A DNA stretch of 64,000 nucleotides from an uncultured Lachnospiraceae bacterium. GTDB taxonomy: Bacteria; Bacillota; Clostridia; Lachnospirales; Lachnospiraceae. Positions 33,447 to 41,620 of the stretch are shown piece after piece (within the stretch, counting starts at the first letter, position 1; each line of letters begins with the position of its first letter). The stretch covers positions 50,513 through 114,512 of the forward strand of contig CAJUMB010000003.1 in the NCBI GenBank assembly GCA_910587105.1. Direction: 5' to 3'. Both the position numbers and the translations under genes were made by a program. Below the pieces are notes generated by a model. It made no database searches. It had not been told where the DNA came from and was given only the letters and a program-made list of their open reading frames with translations.

Positions 33447-35200
33447 TGATCTGGGCGGCCATCATGCTGATAACGGCTGGAGTGCCCGCAAAAGCAGCAG
33501 CCATGAAATCCCCCTATATGGCGGAACAGGCACAGGGAAAAGCCCCAAATGTGACGGTATATATGACGGGTTCCAGGATGCAGAAGGCTTCTTTAGTTTC
33601 GGGAAAAATTCAGGATATCACTTTTTACCAGAAAGATGATATTGTGCCTTTTGACCAAAGCGCAGAGAGTGTTGCCTATATTATTCTGATGGATAATTCA
33701 GGATCTGTGGTGCAGACTCAGTTTGAGGAAGCGAAAAATCAATTGATTGAGATGAGGCAGTCTTTGAGAAAAGGGGATAAAATGACCCTTTATACGGTAG
33801 GAACAGATGATCCGGGAGGAGAAAAAACAAAAGTCTTTTCAAGTAAAGGGGAAGAGACGGATGAGAAGCTTGCCGGGGACTGCGGGAAAATCAGCTCCAT
33901 TGGGTATATGAATACAAGGCAGAGCATGACTGTATTGTACCGTTCTCTCAATGAAATTCTGCATCAGCAGGCGTCTCCTAAGAAACGGACCGTGGTACTG
34001 CTGATCACGGACGGGCAGGATGATTCTAAGGGAAAGGACATTGACCATGTTTCCACAGCCAACACTGTAAGGGATGCTTCTGTTCCAGTATATGGGATTC
34101 TCTTGGCCAACAAGTCCGGACAAGAAGACGAAAACATGTCCTATACCAAAAATCAGATTTTGGATGAGAAAAACTGCCGGGGCTATTATGCAGACTGCAG
34201 TGTAAATCCTTCAGCAGAAAGTGTCGCTGCTGCTTTTACAGACATTCAGCAGATGCTTTACAAAGAAAGTTATGTGGTGAACTTAAGCGCAGAAACCAAC
34301 CGGGCGGCGGGACGCGGAAAACTGCGCCTGAAGGTAGATAAATCATCCATTGATCCGGTTATGATCGACTATTCCGATTATGAAAAAGATGAAGATGCTC
34401 CTCAGATTGCCAAAACCGTGGAGAAAACCAGTAAAAATGCAGTTACCTTTTCGCTGCGGGATTCCAATGGCGTGAACGCAAAAGACGCCAAAGAGAAGTC
34501 CCATTATATCATCCAGACAAGATCGGACAACGGAAGAGGGAAAAACTGGGCCATTGATTCAGTCAGCGTGGAGGAAAAAGAAGGGGAGACTGTGGTCACA
34601 CTGACCACACAGGATGACCTTTTCACAGAAGACTATATTTTAAAATGCAGCGGCATACGGGACTGTTCTCAGGAAGAAAATTCTATGGAGGAGTCCCGGG
34701 AATTCTCTGTAAAAGATGGATTAAGCCCCCGCAGGGAAGCTGTCAGAAATGCGGTGAAGTCCTATTGGTGGATTGGACTGGTTCTGCTGGTAATCGTCCT
34801 GGGAATTCTCATCATTCAGACAGTCCGGAAGAAGAAAACAGAAGTGATAGAAGTGGACCCGGATAATCTGATAAAAGCAGATACAAAAAAAATATGGCTG
34901 ACCATCACCGATCGGTTAGGAGCCATCAAAGATGTGGAGTGGAACGTAGAAGGAAGTCTGTTTGTGGGCCGTTCCAATATCTGCAATCTCTATTTTGACG
35001 ACGACTGTCTGTCGAAACAGCATTTTGTGATAGAGGTTACAAAGATGGGCTGCTATCTGGAAGATCTGCAGTCTACCAACGGGACTTTTGTCAATGGTGT
35101 AAAAATCGTAAACCGGAGAATGCTTTTAGACGGAGATACCATTACTGCAGGACGGGAGACGATTGTATTCCACGTCCCGAAAAATCAGCCGGTATCTTAA
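33428..35200 (+). CDS. Membrane-anchored VWA-FHA protein
   Basis: A 590-residue transmembrane protein that joins an outside VWA domain to an inside FHA domain. Signal peptide about 1-25; VWA domain about 70-280 with MIDAS DNSGS (YIILMDNSGSVVQTQFEEAK), a Thr (NTRQSMTVLYRSL) and LLITDGQDDS; beta-rich segment to about 430; transmembrane helix about 446-466 (WIGLVLLVIVLGILIIQTV); C-terminal FHA about 500-580 (LFVGRSNICNLYFDDDCLSKQH, then STNGTFVNGVKI). The VWA part should bind a protein ligand through a metal. The FHA part could dock phosphorylated island proteins. GGGAGG precedes ATG 33428. Confidence 0.88.
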   Translation: MGKRIVVIWAAIMLITAGVPAKAAAMKSPYMAEQAQGKAPNVTVYMTGSRMQKASLVSGKIQDITFYQKDDIVPFDQSAESVAYIILMDNSGSVVQTQFEEAKNQLIEMRQSLRKGDKMTLYTVGTDDPGGEKTKVFSSKGEETDEKLAGDCGKISSIGYMNTRQSMTVLYRSLNEILHQQASPKKRTVVLLITDGQDDSKGKDIDHVSTANTVRDASVPVYGILLANKSGQEDENMSYTKNQILDEKNCRGYYADCSVNPSAESVAAAFTDIQQMLYKESYVVNLSAETNRAAGRGKLRLKVDKSSIDPVMIDYSDYEKDEDAPQIAKTVEKTSKNAVTFSLRDSNGVNAKDAKEKSHYIIQTRSDNGRGKNWAIDSVSVEEKEGETVVTLTTQDDLFTEDYILKCSGIRDCSQEENSMEESREFSVKDGLSPRREAVRNAVKSYWWIGLVLLVIVLGILIIQTVRKKKTEVIEVDPDNLIKADTKKIWLTITDRLGAIKDVEWNVEGSLFVGRSNICNLYFDDDCLSKQHFVIEVTKMGCYLEDLQSTNGTFVNGVKIVNRRMLLDGDTITAGRETIVFHVPKNQPVS

Positions 35201-35243
35201 AAAACTGATATAAACACCCTCTGGAAAGGAAGGAAATAAGAAA

Positions 35244-36518
35244 ATGAAGCGGTGTCCGAATTGTTTTTCTTTCGGAACCATAGAACAGGGAAACTGCACT
35301 GTCTGTGGGTTCAGCATAAGCACTCAGCAGGAACAGCGCGCCCTTCCTGTGGGGATTGCGCTGCATCAAAGATATCTGCTGGGGCGTGTCCTGGGTGTGG
35401 GGGGATTTGGAATTACCTATGTGGCTTATGACCAGAGACTTCAGAGAAGGCTGGCAGTGAAGGAATACTTTCCGGCAGAGTGGGCCATGCGCATGTCCAG
35501 AGGAAATCAGATTATCCCCAACAGCCAGTCTCAGAATGAAGTATACTGCCGGGGCAGAGAGGTCTTTATCAATGAGGCAAAGGTGCTGGCCAAGCTTCTT
35601 GAAGTCCCCGGTGTTGTGGATGTGCTGGATTTTTTCCAGGAGAACGGAACCGCTTATATGGTGATGGAACTTCTGGAAGGCAGTACTTTAAGCGGATACA
35701 TGAAAAAACGGAAAATCCGGATGATGCCCTGGCAGGAAGCTGACAGGATTATATGGGAAGCGGGAATGGCATTGAGGCAGGTTCACGGACAAATGCTGCT
35801 TCACAGGGATATCGGCCCGGATAATATTATGATGGATCAGAAAGGAGATGTGCATCTCATTGATTTTGGGGCCACAAGGATATATGCGCTGAATTCGGAG
35901 AGAAGCATGTCAGTGATGTTAAAGCCGGGATTTACCCCGATAGAACAGTATTCCCGTTCAGGCAGACAGGGACCCTGGACGGATGTCTATGCCCTGGCAG
36001 CCACCTATTATTATCTGGTTACAGGGAAGAAACCTCCTGAGGCGCCGGACCGTGTGACAGGGGCACAGCTGCCCTTTTTGAGCCAGTGTGTTCCGGATAT
36101 TCCGGAGAAAATCAGCCAGGCAGTGGAACATGCCCTGAAGACACAGTGGCAGATGCGTACAAAAAGTGTGGAAGAATTCCTGATGGAAATGGGACTTCTC
36201 AAAAGACCTGTGGCCAAAATGATCTGGAAAGGCAGATGGAAGAGATGCCTCTTCGGGGAGGATCAAACACTGACCATAGGCAGGACAGCAAAAAGGAGCA
36301 GTCTGGTTTTGGACGACAGACAGGTCAGCGGGCTCCACTGCAGGATTACTTATGATTCCACTGCAGATAGTTTTCTGGTGGAAAATTATTCCGGAAACCG
36401 TACCTATACCATCAGAGGAACCCTGGAGAAAGGACAGCAGGTACACCTCCAAAAGGGAGAGTGGATTTATATACAGACATCGAAACAGCGGTACATATTC
36501 TATATGGAGGTGGAGTAA
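35244..36518 (+). CDS. Ser/Thr protein kinase with zinc ribbon and C-terminal FHA domain
   Basis: A 424-residue soluble kinase. C4, C7, C18 and C21 form a zinc-ribbon-like start. Kinase domain about 44-310: glycine loop GVGGFGITY (51-59), catalytic Lys K73 (AVKEYFP), H187-R-D189 and N194 in HRDIGPDN, D207-F-G. The usual catalytic-loop Lys (HRDLKPxN) is Gly here. A C-terminal FHA domain (about 335-410; LTIGRTAKRSSLVLDDRQVSGLHCRI) could bind its own or a partner's phospho-Thr. No transmembrane helix, so it is probably a cytosolic hub. It lies between the VWA-FHA and the second PP2C gene. Confidence 0.9.
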   Translation: MKRCPNCFSFGTIEQGNCTVCGFSISTQQEQRALPVGIALHQRYLLGRVLGVGGFGITYVAYDQRLQRRLAVKEYFPAEWAMRMSRGNQIIPNSQSQNEVYCRGREVFINEAKVLAKLLEVPGVVDVLDFFQENGTAYMVMELLEGSTLSGYMKKRKIRMMPWQEADRIIWEAGMALRQVHGQMLLHRDIGPDNIMMDQKGDVHLIDFGATRIYALNSERSMSVMLKPGFTPIEQYSRSGRQGPWTDVYALAATYYYLVTGKKPPEAPDRVTGAQLPFLSQCVPDIPEKISQAVEHALKTQWQMRTKSVEEFLMEMGLLKRPVAKMIWKGRWKRCLFGEDQTLTIGRTAKRSSLVLDDRQVSGLHCRITYDSTADSFLVENYSGNRTYTIRGTLEKGQQVHLQKGEWIYIQTSKQRYIFYMEVE

Positions 36519-36524
36519 AGGCGC

Positions 36525-37418
36525 ATGTTTGGAAAGAAAAAGAAGAAAGATATAGAACTTATCGGGAGAGAAGATGTGCTGCGGAGCGCAAAAGAGGCGC
36601 CGTCTGGCAGAATTACCCGGAAGGTTCCGGAGCTGATGACATGGTACCGTTCGGTCCTGGGAAACAGGGAATATCAGCAGGATGCTCTGTTCGTATCTGG
36701 CAGCAGGAAATTGGCAGCTAATAAAAAAACCAGGATTCTGGCGGTGGTATGCGATGGCATGGGCGGGATGGCCGATGGGGGAAGAGCCAGCAGGAAGGCC
36801 ATAGACATGATGGTCCAGGGATTTCAAAAGGTGGAAAAGGCTCCAGGTCTGAACATTCCCCGTTTCTTTCAGGAGGGAATCTACGCCATCGACCAGGCCA
36901 TCGCCAGCTTCCCGAAAGAGGGCACAAAAGGCTCTGGGACTACAATGGTAGCTTGTATTGCAGAAGACAACCGGCTGTATTGGGCATCTGTAGGGGACAG
37001 CCGCCTCTATATTATCCGGGGAACGCAGATCAAGCAGGTGACAAGGGATCATAACTACTGGCTTCGTCTAAAGGAAATGAGGGCGGCAGGTAAGATTACG
37101 GATAAGGAGCTTATGGAGGCACGGCATAAAGAGGCGCTGATTAGTTATCTGGGTATGGGAAATATCTCTTTGATGGATATCAACACGGTGCCTTTTGAGA
37201 TGCAGCTGGGGGATGTTATTATGCTCTGCAGCGATGGAATCACAAAGGTGCTGTCGGATGAACATATCAAACAGATCATTACCACAGAGGACTTAAAACC
37301 AGAAGAAAGGGCAGAGTCATTGATCGAAACAGCTATTCACGCGAATACCCATTCCCAGGATAACACCTCGGTGGTACTAATCTGTTACCGGGAAAGAGAC
37401 ATCAGGGAAAATTCCTGA
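36525..37418 (+). CDS. PP2C-family Ser/Thr protein phosphatase (second)
   Basis: A 297-residue phosphatase starting 6 nt after the kinase-FHA gene. A basic N-terminus (MFGKKKKKD) and about 45 further residues precede the PP2C domain. Motifs: REYQQDALFV, AVVCDGMGGMADGGRAS (about 73-89), GSGTTMVA, ASVGDSRLY, TRDHNYWL, MLCSDGITKVL and QDNTSVVLICY. All metal-ligand Asp residues are kept, so it should be active. Close spacing to the kinase suggests a matched kinase/phosphatase pair. Confidence 0.93.
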   Translation: MFGKKKKKDIELIGREDVLRSAKEAPSGRITRKVPELMTWYRSVLGNREYQQDALFVSGSRKLAANKKTRILAVVCDGMGGMADGGRASRKAIDMMVQGFQKVEKAPGLNIPRFFQEGIYAIDQAIASFPKEGTKGSGTTMVACIAEDNRLYWASVGDSRLYIIRGTQIKQVTRDHNYWLRLKEMRAAGKITDKELMEARHKEALISYLGMGNISLMDINTVPFEMQLGDVIMLCSDGITKVLSDEHIKQIITTEDLKPEERAESLIETAIHANTHSQDNTSVVLICYRERDIRENS

Positions 37419-37449
37419 CATTGTATTAAGGAAAGAGAGGAAAATCAGT

Positions 37450-38241
37450 ATGAATTTATGCAGATGCGAGAATGGTCATTTCTATGACAAAGAGAAGTAT
37501 GCATCCTGTCCCCACTGTGCCGGGGGGAGCGCTGCAGACAGCGGACTGACGGAGGCTTTTACAAATGACGTAACCCAGCCGCTGGGATTTGGGGAGATGC
37601 CGGGCTTTATCCAGGGAGAGAACAATACAGAGCAGTATGACCCGGCAAATCTGCCGTTATCGGATAAATCTGCAGATGAGAAAACAGAGGCGGTTTACCA
37701 GTCCTTTGAGGATACCCCCACAGTGCCGCTGACCATTCCTTCGACTGTACCGGCGGGAATGGAGGACGACGATTATACAGTGGGTATTTACGATGATTTC
37801 TTTCAGCCATCGCCGGCGAAAGAAACCCGGCAGAATCCTATTCCGCCCAGAATGCCTGCAGCTGCCAAAGCTTCTGCGCCGTGTGTGGGATGGCTGATTG
37901 CAATGGGAGGAGAGCACATCGGCACAGACTTCCGCCTGAAAGCAGGCAAAAACTTTATCGGGCGCAGCAGTAAGATGGATGTTGCACTGACAGAGGATAA
38001 AAGTGTATCCAGGGACCGCCATGCCATTGTGGTATACGAGCCAAAAGCTCATCTGTACCTGGTTCAGCCGGGGGAATCCAGTAGTCTGGTATACAAAAAC
38101 GATGAAGTGGTGCTGACCCCGGTACAGCTGGAAGCCTATGACGTGATTACCGTAGGGGATGTGAACCTTCTGTTTATGCCCCTGTGCGGAACACGCTTTA
38201 ACTGGGGAGATCTTTTCAAGAAGATAAAAAGTGAAGAATGA
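37450..38241 (+). CDS. FHA-domain protein with N-terminal zinc-ribbon-like motif (paralogue)
   Basis: A 263-residue soluble protein built like the one at 32835: N-terminal CRCENGHFYDKEKYASCPHC, a long acidic Pro/Thr-rich linker (about 30-135) with several Thr residues in acidic context that could be kinase targets (EDTPTVPLT, DDDYTVGIYDD), and a C-terminal FHA domain (about 142-250; IGRSSKMDVALTEDKSVSRDRHAIVVYEP). The 32835 protein carries the matching IGRSTSMDVLVAEDKTIARNKH. It may be both substrate and reader of the kinases. Function not characterised. Confidence 0.87.
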   Translation: MNLCRCENGHFYDKEKYASCPHCAGGSAADSGLTEAFTNDVTQPLGFGEMPGFIQGENNTEQYDPANLPLSDKSADEKTEAVYQSFEDTPTVPLTIPSTVPAGMEDDDYTVGIYDDFFQPSPAKETRQNPIPPRMPAAAKASAPCVGWLIAMGGEHIGTDFRLKAGKNFIGRSSKMDVALTEDKSVSRDRHAIVVYEPKAHLYLVQPGESSSLVYKNDEVVLTPVQLEAYDVITVGDVNLLFMPLCGTRFNWGDLFKKIKSEE

Positions 38242-38302
38242 TTCAAGATACATGGAACAGGAATGCATATGAAGGAAGGGGAGCATTGAAAGAGGAACGA
38301 TT

Positions 38303-39220
38303 ATGGAGCGTTATGCAAAGGGATTTCGAAACTTCGGGGGATTTCTGATTCTTCTGAATGTGATCAATTTTTTTCTGCCGGCTGCCCAATGTACGCAGGA
38401 AGGGTATGCCGCACTGCACTGGTCCCAGTTTCATTATATAAAGGCTTTATTTGGCTGGTCTCTTCCATATGACGGAGGGAAAGCGGTTCCGGTTACCGCA
38501 GCGCAGGCAGCGTTTATTCTCTGCTGTATGGTACTGCCCCTGATCTTGGCGCTGGCTGCTGGGACCTGGGGCATTATCGGCAGTCCAAGACAGCGGGGCA
38601 GCAGCATCCTGGCGCTGGTGGTTCTGATTCTTTACATAGGCTTAACCGCAGGTCTGGATATCCTCTGGCCTAAGGCACATCTGACTCAGGTTTATACGAA
38701 AGGGAGTGCCTGCCTGGCCGCCATAGCCGTTTCTGGGGGAAGCGCAGTGATGGCGGTTCTTTCCCTGATCAGCACACCAAGGAAAGTCAGGAAGGTGCCC
38801 AAACCTATTCCCCAGGTGCAGGAGATCAAACAGCAGCAGAAAGAGGCAGATTACACGATCATTGAGGAAAAAAAACGTCAGGAGCCCCGGCAGCTACCGG
38901 AAACTCCCCGAGGCGTAATGGTGGGTCTGACTGGGGTTTACAAAGGGGCAGAAATCCCCATGGCTGACGGAGAATTTATCAAATTAGGCAGGAAGAATAC
39001 GAATCATCTGGTTTTTGAAGGCCAGCCAAAGGTCAGCCGGGAGCATTGTAAAATAAAATGGAATGCCGGGGACAATAAGTATATCATCTATGACTATTCC
39101 AGTACCGGAAGTTTCATCAACGGTTCCCATGAATGTCTTCCCCAGAGCCTGAATATGCCTTTGGAACCGGGAACAGTCGTGGCTTTGGGAGATGATACCA
39201 ATGTATTTCGCCTGGAATAA
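38303..39220 (+). CDS. Membrane protein with C-terminal cytoplasmic FHA domain
   Basis: A 305-residue protein with four hydrophobic helices in the first 160 residues (about 10-28, 70-95, 103-125, 135-158), a charged linker and a C-terminal FHA domain (about 210-290; IKLGRKNTNHLVFEGQPKVSREHCKI, then YSSTGSFINGSHE). The membrane part matches no family I recognise. One of four membrane-FHA proteins in the island (others at 52511, 53530, 57247), which may recruit phosphoproteins to the membrane. Confidence 0.82.
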   Translation: MERYAKGFRNFGGFLILLNVINFFLPAAQCTQEGYAALHWSQFHYIKALFGWSLPYDGGKAVPVTAAQAAFILCCMVLPLILALAAGTWGIIGSPRQRGSSILALVVLILYIGLTAGLDILWPKAHLTQVYTKGSACLAAIAVSGGSAVMAVLSLISTPRKVRKVPKPIPQVQEIKQQQKEADYTIIEEKKRQEPRQLPETPRGVMVGLTGVYKGAEIPMADGEFIKLGRKNTNHLVFEGQPKVSREHCKIKWNAGDNKYIIYDYSSTGSFINGSHECLPQSLNMPLEPGTVVALGDDTNVFRLE

Positions 39221-39235
39221 AGAGGAGTAGGAAAT

Positions 39236-41620
39236 ATGGCAAGTGAATTATGCATGAATTGTTTTAGCGTGAAGGGCGCCTATGAAGTGTGCCCCTACTG
39301 CGGCCATGTGGAGGGGACCCCGCCGAAACAGCCCCATTATCTGACTCCTGGAACTATCATTGGAGATCATTTCATCGTGGGGACGGCCATCGGAGCAGGC
39401 GGCTTTGGGATTACGTACAAATGTTTTGATACCACGCTGGGCCGCACCAGGGCCGTGAAAGAATTCTATATGGCCGGACTGGTTAACCGTTCCCCGGGAG
39501 AGCGCAGGGTAGGGCTTTTGTCGGGGGATAAGGCGGGGCAGTACAAAGAACGGCTGCAGCGCTTCCTTCTGGAAGCCAGGAGCATCACCCAGTTTGGCAA
39601 AGCAAAGGATATTGTAAATATATACGATTATTTTGAGGAAAACGGAACGGCTTATATCATCATGGAGTATATTGACGGCGTTCTTCTGAAAGATTATCTG
39701 GACAAGCAGGGTGTGATGGATTCCGAGGCAGCCCTCAGTGTCATTATGCCCATTATTGAAGCAGTGAAAAAGATCCACAGCAAAGGGATCATTCACAGGG
39801 ACGTAAGCCCGGATAATATTTATATTACCAGTGAGGATTCCATTAAAATTATCGATTTCGGAGCCGCCCGGCTCAATGATACCAAAGTGGGCATGGCGGC
39901 AGAACCGGTGGTGAAAGTGGGGTACTCCCCTCTGGAGCAGTACCGGAATGCCAATAAGCAGGGATTTTACACCGATGTGTATGCAGTGGGGGCCATTTTG
40001 TACCAGATGCTCACAGGCGTTCTGCCCCTGGAGTCTACAGAGAGAGAATTTAAAGACCAGTTGAAATCTCCCAGGGAAATGGGGGTGAAAATAAGTACCA
40101 ATGTGGACAGGGCTGTCATGGAGGCCTTGGCAGTGCGGCCGGAGCTGAGGTTTCAGGGAATCCAGCAGTTTCAAGATGCTCTGCTGAACAAGCGGATTGC
40201 CGAATATCCTGGGGATAAGCTGAAAAAGAGAAAGAGAAGACACTATAGCATTATCGGACTCTTTGCCACCCTGGCAGTGGGGGCCGGGGTGGCAGCGGGG
40301 CTGTACAGCACCATTTTAAATCCCAAGGACCGCATTTTTGAATCAGTCATCGATTCACCTACGAAAATCAGCGTGTGGGTGGAAAACAATGACCAGAAGA
40401 CGCAGATTGAAGAACTGGTGGAAAGCGGTTTCCGGGCAGGCAGAAATCAGGAGGAAGACGGGAAGCTTTTGGAGATGCAGAAGCAGAATGAAAACGTGGA
40501 AGTAGAAGTCACAGTGCAGCAGAATATGGAAAAAGCCCTGGAAGAATCAAAAAAAAGCAACAAAGACTCCATGCCGAACATGTTTCTCTCGGACCACGTT
40601 TCCAACATGGGCGATTACAGCCTGATCTCTCTGGAAGATAATTACAGCCGTCTGGATATGGAAAAATATGTGTTCATGTCCGGCTACGAGAAGTATTTCC
40701 CAGGCATGAAGGAGATGCCGACCGGAGTAGATACCCTTCTCTTATACGTCAATGAGATCGGTTATTACAAATCCAACAGGCTGAATTCCTCAGAAATCCA
40801 GGCAGTCCAGCCACAGGGAACGGCAGGAGTAAAGACGGTAGAGCTTGACACAATTATTTCCGGAGAGGAAGCCCTGGATAAGAATTTCCTGAACCCGAAG
40901 CTGGCAAATGTCCAGTCTGGTTCTCTGGGCGCCGCCCTCCTTCTACATGAAGAAAACTGGCGCCAGGTATTCACGGGAGATAAAGTTCCAGACTCCGGTA
41001 TGCTGACCGCGCTGAGTAAAATTCAGAACTTCCGGAACACGGCCTCACAACCCCAGTTCAAATTAAACAGTGCTGTGGATGAAGATGGAAGGATTCTTGC
41101 CGGAGAGCGGCGAAAGGACAGCTTGTATGGAAGCAATATCCTGGCTGGCTCGGCGTACAGAAAATATATGAATAAAGCGGCAGATAAAGTCAGGAAAGGG
41201 AAGGATGAATATGCCAATCCCCTGACGGATTATAAAGTTTATGTGGTTACCCATAACGGCAGAATGCTGGTCGCTTATTCGGAGCGCTATGCGGTTCTGG
41301 CCAGGAGCAGCGAAGAACAGCAGACAGCCTGTATGCGTCTGCTATGGGTCATGCAGCAGGAGGCGGGCCAGGCAAAGAAGAACGGGACAGTGCTGACTAC
41401 TTATCCCATATGGAGAGAGTCATTTGAACAATTTCCGTCTTATAATGCAGGATACGGGGACTTCGTTACACTGGAACAGGAAAACCAGCCCTGTGTTCTG
41501 GCAGGGGATGAAACCGGCCGGATGCAAAAATTTGTGGATGGGCTGAAAGGAAAGGAGGACCAGAAAGAGCTGAAGAACTATAGCGGAATTTATGTCAAAG
41601 AGGTGGGGAAAGAGAAATGA
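39236..41620 (+). CDS. Transmembrane Ser/Thr kinase with solute-binding-protein-like sensor domain
   Basis: A 794-residue receptor-like kinase. C6, C9, C19 and C22 form the zinc ribbon. Kinase domain about 45-320: GAGGFGITY (53-61), K75, H187-R-D189, N194 in HRDVSPDN, D207-F-G. One transmembrane helix (about 337-360) and a large outside domain (about 375-790). That domain resembles ABC-type extracellular solute-binding proteins: a KISVWVENNDQKTQIEELV opening strand-helix, VEVEVTVQQNMEKAL, MPNMFLSD, then GVDTLLLYVNEIGYY. This suggests direct sensing of a small ligand. The fold call is from pattern, not a search. It overlaps the next gene by 4 nt (ATGA). Confidence 0.85.
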   Translation: MASELCMNCFSVKGAYEVCPYCGHVEGTPPKQPHYLTPGTIIGDHFIVGTAIGAGGFGITYKCFDTTLGRTRAVKEFYMAGLVNRSPGERRVGLLSGDKAGQYKERLQRFLLEARSITQFGKAKDIVNIYDYFEENGTAYIIMEYIDGVLLKDYLDKQGVMDSEAALSVIMPIIEAVKKIHSKGIIHRDVSPDNIYITSEDSIKIIDFGAARLNDTKVGMAAEPVVKVGYSPLEQYRNANKQGFYTDVYAVGAILYQMLTGVLPLESTEREFKDQLKSPREMGVKISTNVDRAVMEALAVRPELRFQGIQQFQDALLNKRIAEYPGDKLKKRKRRHYSIIGLFATLAVGAGVAAGLYSTILNPKDRIFESVIDSPTKISVWVENNDQKTQIEELVESGFRAGRNQEEDGKLLEMQKQNENVEVEVTVQQNMEKALEESKKSNKDSMPNMFLSDHVSNMGDYSLISLEDNYSRLDMEKYVFMSGYEKYFPGMKEMPTGVDTLLLYVNEIGYYKSNRLNSSEIQAVQPQGTAGVKTVELDTIISGEEALDKNFLNPKLANVQSGSLGAALLLHEENWRQVFTGDKVPDSGMLTALSKIQNFRNTASQPQFKLNSAVDEDGRILAGERRKDSLYGSNILAGSAYRKYMNKAADKVRKGKDEYANPLTDYKVYVVTHNGRMLVAYSERYAVLARSSEEQQTACMRLLWVMQQEAGQAKKNGTVLTTYPIWRESFEQFPSYNAGYGDFVTLEQENQPCVLAGDETGRMQKFVDGLKGKEDQKELKNYSGIYVKEVGKEK

